Program-made: the position numbers and the translations under genes
NCBI RefSeq assembly: GCF_001310815.1
Contig: NZ_BAZK01000009.1
Location: 124,001 to 188,000 of the forward strand
DNA length: 64,000 bases
Source: Pseudovibrio denitrificans JCM 12308
Lineage (GTDB): Bacteria > Pseudomonadota > Alphaproteobacteria > Rhizobiales > Stappiaceae
Reading direction: 5' to 3'
The notes under the pieces: model-generated
Seen by the model: only the letters and a program-made list of their open reading frames with translations
Told to the model about the DNA's origin: nothing
The model's database searches: none
Shown here: one piece after another, positions 19,537-29,736 of the stretch
How the letters are laid out: every line of letters begins with the position of its first letter
Position numbering within the stretch: the stretch's first letter is position 1

Positions 19537-20588
19537 ATGGAAGTCACTGTGGTTCCATTTGGTCAAGTGAACGGCAAAAGCGCAGATCTGATCACGATCA
19601 CCAACAAGAATGGTCTTCAGGTTTCACTCACCAATTATGGCTGCATCGTCACATCGCTGATCGTTCCTGATCGCAATGGTAACAAGGATGATGTGGTGCT
19701 GGGATACGAGTCCCTGGAGAAATATCTGGCAGGGCATCCGTTCTTCGGGGCGATTGCCGGGCGGTGCGCAAACCGTATTCAGGATGGCAAGTTTACGTTG
19801 GATGGTATGGCGTATCTGCTGGAAACCAATGAGCCACCAACCGTGCAGCACCTGCATGGCGGCAGCAAGGGTTTCGATAAGTATGTCTGGGGCTATGACA
19901 TTGAAGAAAAAGCAGATGTTGTCCGTGTGCACCTGCACCGGGTGTCGCCAGATGGGGAATCTGGGTATCCGGGGACGTTGAGTGTCACTCACACCATCGC
20001 TCTGGATGATGCCAACCAGCTGCACTTCAACTTCTGTGCCCATACCAGCAAGCCAACCATCCTCAATCTGGTGAACCACAGCTATTACAATCTGGCGGGG
20101 CACGACAAAGGCTCAGTCGAGGACCATGAGCTGAAGCTGTTTGCGGATCATTATACGCCTGTTGCGGAGAATATGATCCGACAGGGGAAGTGAAAAGCGT
20201 GGCAAGGTCAGGGCTGGACTTCCGTGAGGGGGCTGTCATTGGTCAGAACATGGATAAGCTGGCTGGTCGCTGGATTGATCATAACTTCGTTCTAAGCGGC
20301 GAGGGCCGAGGCAAGTACAAGAAAGCAGCTGAGCTGTATGATCCAGCCTCGGGTCGTGTGATGGAAGTGGAAACAACGCAGCCTGCGATCCAGTTCTACA
20401 ATGGCTTCAAGCTCTCCAACAAAGCATGGTTTGGGCGAAATGGCTATAAGTATGAGGAGTTTGGTGGGTTATGTCTGGAAACACAGCACTTCCCGGATAG
20501 CCCGAACAAGCCGCACTTCCCCAGCATCCGGCTGGACCCGGAAGATGTCTATAAACAAAAGACGATCCATCGGTTCAGCACACGCTAA
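19537..20588 (+). CDS. yihR: Aldose 1-epimerase / SQ mutarotase candidate (frameshifted as written)
   Basis: About 350-residue aldose epimerase family protein. It has LTNYGCIVTSLIVPDRNG, VVLGYESLEKYL, GAIAGRCANRI, the His-containing LHGGSKGFDKYVW, and SLVNHSYYNLAGH (NLVNHSYYNL); after the break, TTQPAIQFYNGF and LCLETQHFPDSPNKPHFPS. A missing base in the CC at 20178-20179 breaks the frame (MIPTGEVKSVA restored). In the E. coli yih cluster YihR interconverts anomers of sulfoquinovose after hydrolysis, and that role fits here. The gene follows the reductase after 15 bp with GGGAGG before the ATG. Confidence 0.85.
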
Positions 20589-20621
20589 TCATCTGCGCCA
20601 GACGGGCGCCAGAGAAATACA

Positions 20622-21362
20622 ATGACATTCGAAATCATCGTCGTTTCAGCGATCATAGCTCTGGGTAGCTTTACCCAGGGCCTCACAGGCTTCGGTCTGG
20701 CGCTTGTTTCAGTCCCCCTTCTGTCCCTTGCTATTGACGTGAAAGCTGCTGTTCCGGTGGCTGGCATCTTCGGCTGGTTGGTGACATTCCCGATCGTTTG
20801 GAAAATGCGCACTCATGTCAGATGGAAGCCAGCTTTGCTGCTGTTTCTTGGCTCTTTGCCGGGGTCTTATCTGGGGGCGGACTTGCTCAAGCGGTTGCCT
20901 GCAGAAGCTATTCTCATCACCATGGGTGTCGTCCTCGTTGCCTCAAGCATCTACTCGTTCCTTTCCAGAGAGGCTTTGTTCAAAGAGGTTTCGAAACCGA
21001 TCACCGTTGGAACCGGTTTCTTTTCAGGAGCTCTGGGCGCGAGTGTTGGTGAGCCGGGACCGCCAGTGATCGCTTACACTTCCATGCAGCCATGGACGGC
21101 AGATCAGGCCAAATCCACGCTCGTTTTCTTCTTTATGCTTCAGATGGTTGGGGCGATCACAGGCTTCTGGTTTCAGGGACTGCTCACCGATGTGGTCATA
21201 GGTCATGTGGTCAAAGCGCTGCCTGCTTTCATCATCGGCATGTCGCTTGGCATGTTTGGCTACCATCTGCTGCACACTTACAAAATCGACTATCACAAGA
21301 TCATTCATGGACTGCTTTTGTTCATCGGACTGATGTTGATAGTCAAAAATCTACCAATTTGA
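20622..21362 (+). CDS. TauE/SafE-family membrane exporter (sulfonate export candidate)
   Basis: 246-residue membrane protein with about eight hydrophobic segments and two-fold family layout: start IIALGSFTQGLTGFGLALVSVPLL, mid GFFSGALGASVGEPGPPVIAYT. TauE/SafE proteins move sulfite, sulfoacetate or other organosulfur anions across the inner membrane. Embedded in the island between mutarotase and aldolase, it is the obvious candidate to export DHPS made by the reductase; that assignment is contextual. It is transcribed with the two genes before it (33-bp gap). Confidence 0.85.
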   Translation: MTFEIIVVSAIIALGSFTQGLTGFGLALVSVPLLSLAIDVKAAVPVAGIFGWLVTFPIVWKMRTHVRWKPALLLFLGSLPGSYLGADLLKRLPAEAILITMGVVLVASSIYSFLSREALFKEVSKPITVGTGFFSGALGASVGEPGPPVIAYTSMQPWTADQAKSTLVFFFMLQMVGAITGFWFQGLLTDVVIGHVVKALPAFIIGMSLGMFGYHLLHTYKIDYHKIIHGLLLFIGLMLIVKNLPI

Positions 21363-21557
21363 GCGCAATACCCTACGTAGCAATACGGCTGTGAGCAAAA
21401 TTGGACATAAAAATGATCATTAATGTTGTTATTTGATCATATCTGTGAGAATTTACAGTCATAACCATAAATGGAAAGCGAAAATGCCAGCCACGGGTTC
21501 GGGTTTGGCATGAGGAGCCATCCAGCAGAACGTGGAATGACCCCGAGGACATAACAA
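21363..21557. promoter_or_regulatory. Promoter/operator region upstream of the aldolase
   Basis: Contains TAAAAATGATCA (21408-21419), the inverted form of the TGATCATTTTTA motif in the divergent promoter at 18466-18477, and a second TGATCATAT just downstream. Suggests that the aldolase starts its own transcript under the same regulator. Confidence 0.45.
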
Positions 21558-22412
21558 ATGCCTTACGTTTCAGGAAAAACAATGATCCAGCACGCTTGGG
21601 AGAACGGATACGCTATTGGCGCATTCAGTGCTCACAACGCGGAGTCCATTCGTGCGATCTTGACTGCAGCTGAAGAAGAACGCGCTCCGATCATGATCCA
21701 GGTTGGTCAGAAAGTGATCAACACGCTCGGCCTTTATCAGATGAAGGACATGATCGACACGTTCATGCGAGACATCACTGTGCCTGTCTGCATTCACCTG
21801 GATCACAGTCGCCAGTTTGAGCAGACCATGGAAGCTACTCGTGCAGGCTTTCAGTCGGTGATGTTTGATGGTTCTGGCTTTCCTTTCGAGGAAAATACCA
21901 AGACAACCAGAGCAGTAGCTGATGTTGCCCATGCTCTGGGCATTGGCTGCGAAGGTGAGATCGGTAAGATCGGCGGCACTGAAGATGACATCACCGTTGA
22001 TGAAGCGGATGCCATGATCACCACAGTGGAAGAGGCGCAGGAGTTCGTCGAAAAGACCGGTGTGGACTATCTGGCGATCTCTGTCGGTACCGCGCACGGC
22101 GTGTACAAAAGCGAACCGAAGCTCGCCTTTGAGCGTATCAAGGAAATCAAAGAACAAGTGAAGAAGCCACTGGTGCTTCATGGTGGTTCTGGTGTGCCAG
22201 ATGAGCAAGTTAAGAAGGCAGTTGAGCTAGGTGTTGCAAAGGTGAATGTAGATACTGAACTTCGCCAGGCCTTTACGCTGGGTGTGCAGGAAGTCTTTGC
22301 AAACGATCCTGAAGAGTTTCATCTGGCGCACTCACTCGGTCGCGGTGAGGAAGTCATGAAACAGAAAGTAAAAGAGAAGATTCGTGTCTTCGGGTCCAAT
22401 GGAAAAGCCTAG
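21558..22412 (+). CDS. Class II aldolase, likely sulfofructose-1-phosphate aldolase
   Basis: 284-residue zinc-dependent fructose-bisphosphate aldolase family protein (KbaY/GatY-like size). Metal and active-site landmarks: HLDHSRQFEQ (Asp plus first His), GEIGKIGG with E, AISVGTAHGVYK (His), VLHGGSGV (His), and KVNVDTELRQAF at the phosphate site. In the E. coli pathway the aldolase YihT is a class I enzyme of another fold; here a class II enzyme probably splits the phosphorylated sulfofructose to DHAP and sulfolactaldehyde, as in the sulfo-EMP2 version with SqiA. A role in another sugar pathway cannot be excluded from sequence alone. Confidence 0.87.
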   Translation: MPYVSGKTMIQHAWENGYAIGAFSAHNAESIRAILTAAEEERAPIMIQVGQKVINTLGLYQMKDMIDTFMRDITVPVCIHLDHSRQFEQTMEATRAGFQSVMFDGSGFPFEENTKTTRAVADVAHALGIGCEGEIGKIGGTEDDITVDEADAMITTVEEAQEFVEKTGVDYLAISVGTAHGVYKSEPKLAFERIKEIKEQVKKPLVLHGGSGVPDEQVKKAVELGVAKVNVDTELRQAFTLGVQEVFANDPEEFHLAHSLGRGEEVMKQKVKEKIRVFGSNGKA

Positions 22413-22899
22413 ATAACCTTCCAATGTGATTCCCGATGCTGCAACTCCTCCCGAGATGAGCAGCCAAGTGTCAGTCTGCCCCACAGGCTGGCACTTCTTG
22501 TTTTGGATGCATGTAAGAAAACGCTCAATTATACCGTGCATACTCTCCGTAAGCGCAGAAAACTGCGCATTTTAACGCAGACATATCACCGCATTGCTTG
22601 TTTTCTCCGCTGTCCTACTCTGAAAACACCAGTTCCAAGCACATGATCGTTCTTTGCGTCAAAAAATAACAATGAACGTTGAAAAGTGGACAAAAATGTC
22701 AAATATCACCAAATAAATGAGCATAAAGGAAAAAATAATGACCATTTATGTGGTATTACTCATAGTTAGTCACTAAGGTTCAAAGTAGTCTGTTTTTACA
22801 AGATAAGGGGGCTGGGGAGCCCTCGATAAAAAGGCCTGGGGGAGAGAGGTTTCAGACGCGGAAACGTCACTCTCGGCTAAATACAGTAGGGAGTTAATA
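22413..22899. promoter_or_regulatory. 487-bp intergenic region upstream of the isomerase
   Basis: No gene. It has a terminator after the aldolase (22466-22504), then an AT-rich stretch with TATCACCAAA (22704-22713) and TATTACTCAT (22754-22763), both also found in the 18438-18628 promoter. A ribosome site GGGAGT precedes the ATG at 22900. Likely the promoter of the isomerase-TRAP-glucosidase transcript. Confidence 0.5.
22466..22504 (+). terminator. Terminator after the aldolase
   Basis: Stem AAGTGTCAGTCTG / CAGGCTGGCACTT (with two G-U pairs) and a 5-nt loop, followed by CTTGTTTT. Sits 54 bp after the aldolase stop. Confidence 0.6.
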
Positions 22900-24245
22900 A
22901 TGTCCGTCGACACACCCCGTATTGGCATCGTCGCGCTCGGTCGTCCAACCTTTGATGTTCCCTATGCAGAAGAAATTCTCGCGCAAGCCTGGAAGAACCT
23001 CCAGACACTGGACGCTGAGTTTGTTGGTGAACCAAAGCTGCTGTTTGATGCGGACGCCGTCAAGGAAGTGATGCCAAAGCTTCAGGAAAAGCCGCTCGAT
23101 ATGCTTCTTCTGCTGCAGGTGACTTTCACTGACGCCACCATGACTGTTGAGCTCGGCAAAGCCATCGATGCGCCGCTCGTCATGTGGTCCTATCCGGAAG
23201 CAAGAACAGGTGGCCGTCTGCGCCTCAACTCATTCTGCGGTGTCAATCTGGCCTCCCACGCTCTCAGCCGCAGCAACATCCGTCTCGATTATGTTCATGC
23301 AGCTGCTGAAAGTCCAAAAGCGATTGAAGAGCTGCGTTTGCTGGCGCGTGCCGGCGCAATCGTCAACCAGCTCAAAGGCTCAAAGCTCAAACTGGTTGGT
23401 GAGCATCCGGATGGGTTTGACGCCTGCAACTTCAATGAGCAGGAACTGGCAGACCGCTTTGGCATCAGTGTTGATCGTATTCCGGTGATCGACTTCATCG
23501 ATCAGGTGAAGGAACTGCCGGATGAAGTCGCGGACGCACCTTATGAGCGACGCGCAAAGGACTTTCCAAATCTGGCGGATCTGGATCAGGAAGCCACCTG
23601 CAAAACACTCAAGGTTTACTCCAAGCTGCGCACCGAAGCAGATGAAAAAGATTATGCCGGTGTGGCAGTTCGCTGCTGGCCAGACTTCTTTACTGAATAC
23701 GGATGTGCGCGTGTGGTGCGTTGGCGCTCCTGAATGAAGACCGGACCCCAAGTGGCTGTGAGGCAGACATGATGGGTGTCGTGACATCTCTCACATTGCA
23801 GCACGCATCGGGCAATAGCGTGTTTAACACAGATCTTGTTGACGTGAATGTTGAAGATGACACGGTTGTGTTCTGGCATTGCGGGCAGGCGCCAATTGAT
23901 ATGGCCGATCGCGACCAGCCAGTGCAGGGAACGATCCATAGTAATCGCAAGCTGCCATTGCTTTCCGAGTTTGCTTTGAAGCCGGGGCGCATCACGATGG
24001 CGCGCTTCAGCCAGGGGTATGGCAAGCTGCGCCTCATACTGGCTGGTGGTGAAATGGTACGTGCTCCATTGGCGTTCTCTGGCACTGCTGGCACAGCAAA
24101 GCTGGACACACCGGTCAAAGACTTCATGGAAAAGATGATCGCAGAAGGGCTGGAGCATCACACTGCTCTGACTTACGGCGACCATCGTCCGGTTCTTCGC
24201 GCGCTTGCCAAGCGCCTCGGTATCGAGGTGGTCGAACTCACCTGA
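22900..24245 (+). CDS. Fucose-isomerase-like SQ isomerase candidate (frameshifted as written)
   Basis: About 448 residues of the L-fucose/L-arabinose isomerase-like superfamily. The C-terminal half carries the family metal-site sequence: CWPDFFTEYGCAR, then in the next frame CGALALLNEDRTPSGCEADMMGVVT and VFWHCGQAP. A missing base near 23711 splits it. SqvD, the SQ isomerase of some bacteria, belongs to this type, while E. coli uses the unrelated YihS; so here the sulfoquinovose-to-sulfofructose step is likely done by this protein. It precedes the TRAP genes and the glucosidase on one strand. Confidence 0.8.
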
Positions 24246-24251
24246 TACCCG

Positions 24252-24301
24252 GAGCGTTCTGAAGCTGTCTTTGGCTCTCATGCTTCAGAGCGCTCTTTCC
24301 T
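24252..24301 (+). terminator. Terminator between isomerase and TRAP genes
   Basis: 14-bp stem GAGCGTTCTGAAGC / GCTTCAGAGCGCTC (one G-U pair) followed by TTTCC and a T-rich stretch. Possibly partial, allowing graded expression of the transporter. Confidence 0.65.
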
Positions 24302-24337
24302 CTCTTTGGGCAACTCTTAAGGCAAGGAAAGAGCATC

Positions 24338-24862
24338 ATGCTTAAGGCGATCGAAAAAGGCCTCGCCGCCATCAACAATCCCATCGCCCGGGCAGGCGAG
24401 TATGTTGGTGGATTTTTCCTGGTCATCATGACCTCAATTGTGCTGCTGCAGGTTTTCTTCCGCTACATCCTCAACAGTCCCATCAGCTGGACGGATGAAG
24501 CCTCGCGCTTTCTGATGATTTACATGACGTATCTGGCGCTGCCGGTCATCTATCTGACAGGCAAAAACATCGCCATGACGTTTGTGCTGGATGCAGTGGA
24601 GGGAACACGCATCGGGCATCTGCTGAAAGCCATCATTCATGTGATTGCACTGGTTCTGTTCGCAGTCTGGATCAAGTTTGGCTGGGTGTTCTTTGGCACG
24701 GGCTCTGTCACCGCAGATAGTCTGCCGATCCCTATGTACGTGATCTACATCGCGCCGCCTGCGCTGCTGGCAATCACCTGCCTCGCGGCTTTGCAGAAGC
24801 TGGTAGGCGAGCTGGACCAGTTCATCCATTTCAACGCCAATAACAAAAGCGAAAACGCTTAG
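24338..24862 (+). CDS. TRAP small permease (DctQ) of the SQ island
   Basis: 174-residue DctQ-type subunit with four hydrophobic segments and the family sequence VFFRYILNSPISWTDEASRFLMIYMTYLALP. It starts after AAGGAAAG. It is expected to work with the large subunit 30 bp downstream and the binding protein after that. In E. coli the island uses the MFS carriers YihO/YihP; here TRAP replaces them for SQ or SQ-glycerol, which is an inference from position. Confidence 0.9.
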   Translation: MLKAIEKGLAAINNPIARAGEYVGGFFLVIMTSIVLLQVFFRYILNSPISWTDEASRFLMIYMTYLALPVIYLTGKNIAMTFVLDAVEGTRIGHLLKAIIHVIALVLFAVWIKFGWVFFGTGSVTADSLPIPMYVIYIAPPALLAITCLAALQKLVGELDQFIHFNANNKSENA

Positions 24863-24892
24863 GCTCCAATACCTTAACGGGAGTGTATAGGT

Positions 24893-26182
24893 ATGGTCTC
24901 TCCGATCTTCCTTCTATATTTCTTGATTTTCTTGTTGATTGGTGCCCCAGTGCTTTTCGCGCTTGGTTTGTCCCCTGTGATTGCTCTGTTCCAGGACGAC
25001 AAGGTTCTCTTCATCAACATGCTCTACCAGCGCCTTTACGCTGGTCTCGACAACTTCCTGCTGCTGGCGCTGCCGTTCTTTATGCTGGCGGGTGAGTTCA
25101 TGGTGAACGGTGGTATCACCACTCGTATCATCACCTTCTCGCAAACCATGGTGCAGCACTTCCGTGGCGGTCTCGGTCACGTGGTGATCTTGGCTTCCAC
25201 CCTGTTTGCAGCGTTGACGGGGTCTTCGGTTGCGGCGACCTCTGCGATTGGCAACATGCTGATCCCTGAGATGGAGCGCTACAAATATGACCGCACCTAT
25301 GCGGCGGCTCTGACTGCAGCGGCAACAGTTCTGGGCACCATCATCCCACCAAGCGGTATCATGCTCATCTACGCTTTCGTGATGAACACCTCCGTGGCTG
25401 CGATGTTCATCGCAGGTGTGGTCCCTGGCATCATCTTCTGCATCGGCCTGATGATCATCAACCGCTGGCAGATCAAGAAGTATCCTGATGTTGAGCAGTT
25501 TGAACGGGCCAGCCGCAAAGAGCGCTGGAACAGCTTCTCCATGGCTTTCTTCCCGCTGCTTACACCTGTGATCATTCTGGGCGGTATCTACTCAGGTGTC
25601 TTCACGCCAACTGAAGCTGCTGCTGTGGCCGTGTTCTATGCGCTGATCCTGTCCGTGGTCGTGCTGAAAGTGCTCAAGCCTGCCAGCGTCTTCCCGATGT
25701 TCATGCGCATCGCTGTCAATGCAGCGGCAATTCTGATCATTGTGGCCGCGGCGAGCGGGTTTGCTTCAGCCATCTCTCTGTCCGGTATCGCGAAGGACAT
25801 CACCTCCTTCTTCCTCGGTATCACCCGTGATCCTTATCTGCTGTTCTTCATCATCAACGTCTTCCTGTTCATCGTCGGCATGTTCCTCGATGCAGGTCCG
25901 GCAATCCTGATCTTCGCGCCAATTCTTGCGCCGATCATGACACAGGCAGGTATTGATCCGGTCCACTTCGGTGTGGTCATGTGCGCCAACCTTTCCATCG
26001 GTCTGGCAACACCGCCAATGGGTCTCGTTCTCTTCGTCGCCTCAAGTGTTTCCGGGGTGCCCTTGCAAAAGATCTCGAAAGCGATCCTACCGTTCCTAGC
26101 GATCGAATTCGTAGTCATCTTCCTGATTTCATTCTTCCCTGCGCTCGTCATCGGTTTCCCGAAACTGCTGGGCGTGATGTAG
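24893..26182 (+). CDS. TRAP large permease (DctM) of the SQ island
   Basis: 429-residue DctM subunit, full length, about twelve hydrophobic segments, with landmarks LALPFFMLAGEFMVNGGITTRI, FAALTGSSVAATSAIGNMLIPEM, GTIIPPSGIMLIYA and FTPTEAAAVAVFYAL. Symporter of the tripartite system in order Q-M-P, between the isomerase and the sulfoquinovosidase genes, so the substrate is likely sulfoquinovose or its glycerol glycoside. Confidence 0.93.
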   Translation: MVSPIFLLYFLIFLLIGAPVLFALGLSPVIALFQDDKVLFINMLYQRLYAGLDNFLLLALPFFMLAGEFMVNGGITTRIITFSQTMVQHFRGGLGHVVILASTLFAALTGSSVAATSAIGNMLIPEMERYKYDRTYAAALTAAATVLGTIIPPSGIMLIYAFVMNTSVAAMFIAGVVPGIIFCIGLMIINRWQIKKYPDVEQFERASRKERWNSFSMAFFPLLTPVIILGGIYSGVFTPTEAAAVAVFYALILSVVVLKVLKPASVFPMFMRIAVNAAAILIIVAAASGFASAISLSGIAKDITSFFLGITRDPYLLFFIINVFLFIVGMFLDAGPAILIFAPILAPIMTQAGIDPVHFGVVMCANLSIGLATPPMGLVLFVASSVSGVPLQKISKAILPFLAIEFVVIFLISFFPALVIGFPKLLGVM

Positions 26183-26254
26183 GCGATCCAACCCTTACCA
26201 ACGTGCTGCAACGGGAGTGGGGCAGCAGACTTTAAAACTCATGTGGAGGAAAAC

Positions 26255-27310
26255 ATGAACTTTAAGAAAACAGCAATCGCATTGCTCAGCTCAGTTTTCA
26301 TGGCTGCGGGTGCACAGGCAGCAGATTACACTCTGACTGCTCCGCACGTAACCAACCTTGACGGTTACAACCACCAGTCACTGCTTGTGTTTAAAAACTT
26401 TGTAGAATCCCGCTCCAATGGCGCGATCGAAGTCGAGATCTATCCGGGCGGTCAGCTTTGCGGCACAGCAAAAGAGTGTCTGGCAGGCGTTCAGAACGGT
26501 ATGTTTGATTACTTCCAGACAACCATTCCGGAACTGGCAAACTACTGGTCTCCAGTGAGTGCATTTGACCTGCCCTACATGCTGCGCGATGACCGCGTTG
26601 CTGAATGTGTCTATGACAACGATGAGTTCCTTGCTGACGTTCGCGGCAACGTTCTGGGCAGAACCAATGACACTCTGCGCTTGATGATGGTGTCCAACTC
26701 CGGCGGCTGGCGTAACATTGCGACTACTGACAAGCAGGTCAAAAATCCTGATGACGTAAAAGGCCTGAAACTGCGTACCGTTCCAGCTCCAATCCAGCAG
26801 GAACTGGTGAAGCAGCTGGGTGCTGCGCCAACTCCGATCTCATGGCCGGAAGTTTATACCGCCCTGTCTACCGGTGTTGTTGACGGTACCAAGAACGGCA
26901 TCGTGGACATCACCATGATGAAGTTCCAGGAAAGCCTGAAGTACATCGCTCTGGATGGTCACGCTTACATGGGCGGCGTTTGGGTGATGAACAACGCCAA
27001 GTTCAATGGTATGCCTGAAGAACTGCGCAAAGTGGTGATTGATGGTGTAGCAGCTCAGAACCAGTATCTGCGCTCCTATCCAAAATGGCGTGAGTTTGCA
27101 GCGTTTGAAGAGTTCCGTGAGGCAGGCGGCACCATCTACACCCCAACCACAGAAGATCGCGCAGCATTCAAGGCAGCAACTGCTGGCGTGCGCGACTACT
27201 TCATCGAAAACAGCGATGCAGACGGTAAGGCTTGGCTGGAGCGCTTTGAAAACGAAATCAAAGCATGTGAAGCTAAGATCGATGCGTCCTACGCAGCTTC
27301 TCTGAAGTAA
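26255..27310 (+). CDS. TRAP substrate-binding protein (DctP) of the SQ island
   Basis: 351-residue periplasmic receptor with a clear signal peptide (MNFKKTAIALLSSVFMAAGAQA) and DctP body (YPGGQLCGTAKECLAGVQNG, LKLRTVPAPIQQELVKQLGAAPTPISWPEVYTALSTGVVDG). Two cysteines in GGQLCGTAKEC may form a disulfide. The ATG at 26255 follows GTGGAGGAAAAC. A strong terminator follows at 27319-27349. Confidence 0.92.
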   Translation: MNFKKTAIALLSSVFMAAGAQAADYTLTAPHVTNLDGYNHQSLLVFKNFVESRSNGAIEVEIYPGGQLCGTAKECLAGVQNGMFDYFQTTIPELANYWSPVSAFDLPYMLRDDRVAECVYDNDEFLADVRGNVLGRTNDTLRLMMVSNSGGWRNIATTDKQVKNPDDVKGLKLRTVPAPIQQELVKQLGAAPTPISWPEVYTALSTGVVDGTKNGIVDITMMKFQESLKYIALDGHAYMGGVWVMNNAKFNGMPEELRKVVIDGVAAQNQYLRSYPKWREFAAFEEFREAGGTIYTPTTEDRAAFKAATAGVRDYFIENSDADGKAWLERFENEIKACEAKIDASYAASLK

Positions 27311-27318
27311 GACAAGAG

Positions 27319-27349
27319 GGGCGCGGGCAACATCATCCGCGCCCTTTTT
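27319..27349 (+). terminator. Strong terminator after dctP
   Basis: 8-bp GC stem GGGCGCGG / CCGCGCCC with a 10-nt loop and TTTTT. The glucosidase gene lies 90 bp on, so read-through or a separate promoter must supply it. Confidence 0.85.
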
Positions 27350-27437
27350 CTATCCGTTCCAGATTTTCGATAGCCCGGTGCTGACAGACCGATCCGCCAG
27401 AACAGGCCGGTGTCGCACCAACTCCGCAGGCACTCAA

Positions 27438-29452
27438 ATGAACATTGTTAAACAAGAAAATGGCTTCACTGTTCTGCACAAAGACCGTACCGTCTTTACG
27501 CACAGCTTGGACAAACCGGCAATCTTTCTGGGAAGCGGTCAAGGCACCTTCGATATGTATCGCGGGAACTTTGACATCAAAGATTATGTCGAATCCCGCC
27601 TGCCAATGCGTGCTTTCAGGATTGACGAGGAAGGCGATAAGACAAGCATCACACTCGGGGTTGAAGGTGAGGACTATCTCACGCTGACCATTTATGAGAC
27701 GGAAGAAGGCCGCCTGATAGTGGACTTCAACAGCCTGAAAGATGAGGTGAACCGTTTCTGGATGCGCGTCCATGCAACACCGGAAGAGAAGGTCTACGGT
27801 TGCGGCGAGCAGCTGACCTACTTCAATCTGCGTGGCAAGAACTTCCCGCTCTGGACGTCTGAGCCGGGTGTTGGCCGCAACAAGAATAACTACGTGACAT
27901 GGCTGGCAGACACCAAGGATAAAGCGGGCGGTGATTACTACAACACCAACTACCCGCAGCCGACCTTTGTATCCAATGACAAATACTTCTGCCACTTACA
28001 GACAACAGCCTACGCGGACTTTGATTTCCGCCATGATGACTTCCATGAGCTGCAGGCCTGGAACATCCCAGACTACCTGCTGTTTGACCGGGAAGATAGC
28101 TTCACCGCGCTCGTCGGCAACATCTCTAATGTTTTCGGCACGCAGCCAGAACTGCCGGATTGGGTGCTGGATGGCGTGATCCTGGGCGTTCAGGGCGGCA
28201 CCGATATTACTCTTGAGAAAATTGAGCGGGCCAGAAAGGCGGGCGTCAAAGTTGCCGGTGTCTGGAATCAGGACTGGCAGGGCATCAAGATGACGTCCTT
28301 CGGAAAGCGCTTGCATTGGAACTGGGAATGGAGCCCTGAACTGTATCCGGGCCTTGATACCAAGATCCATGAGCTCAAAGAAGATGGCGTCCGCTTCCTC
28401 GGCTACATCAATCCGTATGTGCTGGAAGGGCAGTCCCTTTACAAAATCGCCAAGGAAAAAGGCTATCTGGCCACCAAGGCTGATGGTGGTGACTATCTGG
28501 TTGATTTCGGCGAGTTCTATTGCGGTGTGGTGGACTTCACCAATGATGAGGCCTGCGAATGGTACAAGGGCGTCATCAAAGAAAACCTGATCGGCTTTGG
28601 CCTTGATGGCTGGATGGCTGATTTCAGTGAGTACCTGCCAACCGACTGCACCCTCTCCAATGGTCGCTCTGCTGAGCTGGAGCATAACGACTGGCCGCGC
28701 CGTTGGGCGAAGATCAACCACGAAGCCATTGAAGAATGCGGCAAGATCGATGACATCCTGTTCTTCATGCGGGCAGGGGGCACGGGCTTCCAGCGGTACT
28801 GCCATGTGCTTTGGCAGGTGACCAATGCGTGGACTGGTGCATTGAAGATGGTCTGGCCTCCGTCATTCCGGGCGCACTGTCCGCTGGTCTGATGGGCAAC
28901 GGTATCCACCACTCGGATGTGGGTGGTTACACCACTTTGCATGGCATGAAGCGCACCAAAGAGCTGATGATGCGTTGGATTGATTTCTGCGCTTTCACAC
29001 CAATGATGCGCTCTCATGAAGGCAACCGTCCGGGTGACAACCACCAGTTCGACACTGATGATGAAACGCTCTTCCATCTGGGCCGGATGTCCCGCGTGTT
29101 TGCCAGTATGAAGCCTTACCTGAAAGCCGCAATTGCGGAAAACACAGAGGCTGGCATTCCGGTTATGCGCCCGCTGTTCATGCATTATGAGCAGGATGAA
29201 ACGGCCTATGACATTCAGTTCCAATACCTGCTGGGCCGCGATGTGATAGTCGCACCGGTCTACAATAAGGAAGAGACGGAGTGGAAGTTGTACCTGCCGG
29301 AAGATGACTGGGTGCATGCGTGGTCGGGGCAGGCGTTCAAAGGTGGCTGGGTCACCGTGGATGCACCGCTTGGTGAGCCGCCTGTTTTCTATCGTAAATC
29401 CAGCGAATATGCAGACCTGTTTGCAGCTCTGCCTCAGGTCGCAAAAGCCTAA
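27438..29452 (+). CDS. yihQ: GH31 sulfoquinovosidase (YihQ-like; frameshifted as written)
   Basis: About 671-residue GH31 glycosidase that releases sulfoquinovose from SQ-glycerol. Key residues of E. coli YihQ recalled from its structure (Q288, R301 and W304 that grip the sulfonate; nucleophile D405; acid/base D472) all have counterparts 10 positions earlier: Q278 in NQDWQG, R291 and W294 in GKRLHWNW, D395 in WMADFSEYLP, D462 in AGDQ. Flanking sequence (FFMRAGGTGFQRYCHVLW, GALSAGLMGNGIHHSDVGGYTT, RSHEGNRPGDN) is also YihQ-like. A missing G in the GG at 28813-28814 breaks the frame; adding it restores LWAGDQCVDW. No signal peptide, so it acts in the cytoplasm after uptake. Confidence 0.92.
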
Positions 29453-29460
29453 TACTCTTC

Positions 29461-29492
29461 GGTTTTCGCAGGTTGCTTGGCCTGCGAAAACC
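29461..29492. terminator. Hairpin after the sulfoquinovosidase gene
   Basis: Perfect 12-bp inverted repeat GGTTTTCGCAGG / CCTGCGAAAACC with an 8-nt loop, 8 bp after the stop. No downstream T-run, so termination strength is uncertain. The rest of 29453-29736 shows no gene. Confidence 0.55.
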
Positions 29493-29736
29493 ACCCTCGG
29501 TGCGATGCCGATCACTGTCAGATTTCAACCTACCAAATGAAGAGGACGATATTCCGCAGGTATTCAGAGAACACGGAACTTGCACAATCTTGGCATGGGA
29601 TGCGCCTTCGTCAATCAGATGCCTTCTGGCCCCTGAGCAACAAGGTGAAATGTTGGAGAGTTTAAGTTCGTGAAGGCTCTTTGAACCAACGGAATAATCA
29701 GGTCCGGATTTGCTGCTCGGGAGTTAAGCAAAAACA

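Noticed and set aside
29453..29736. Short overlapping ORFs between sulfoquinovosidase and dhaK
   Set aside because: No ribosome site, no family likeness; treated as a leader region with a hairpin.
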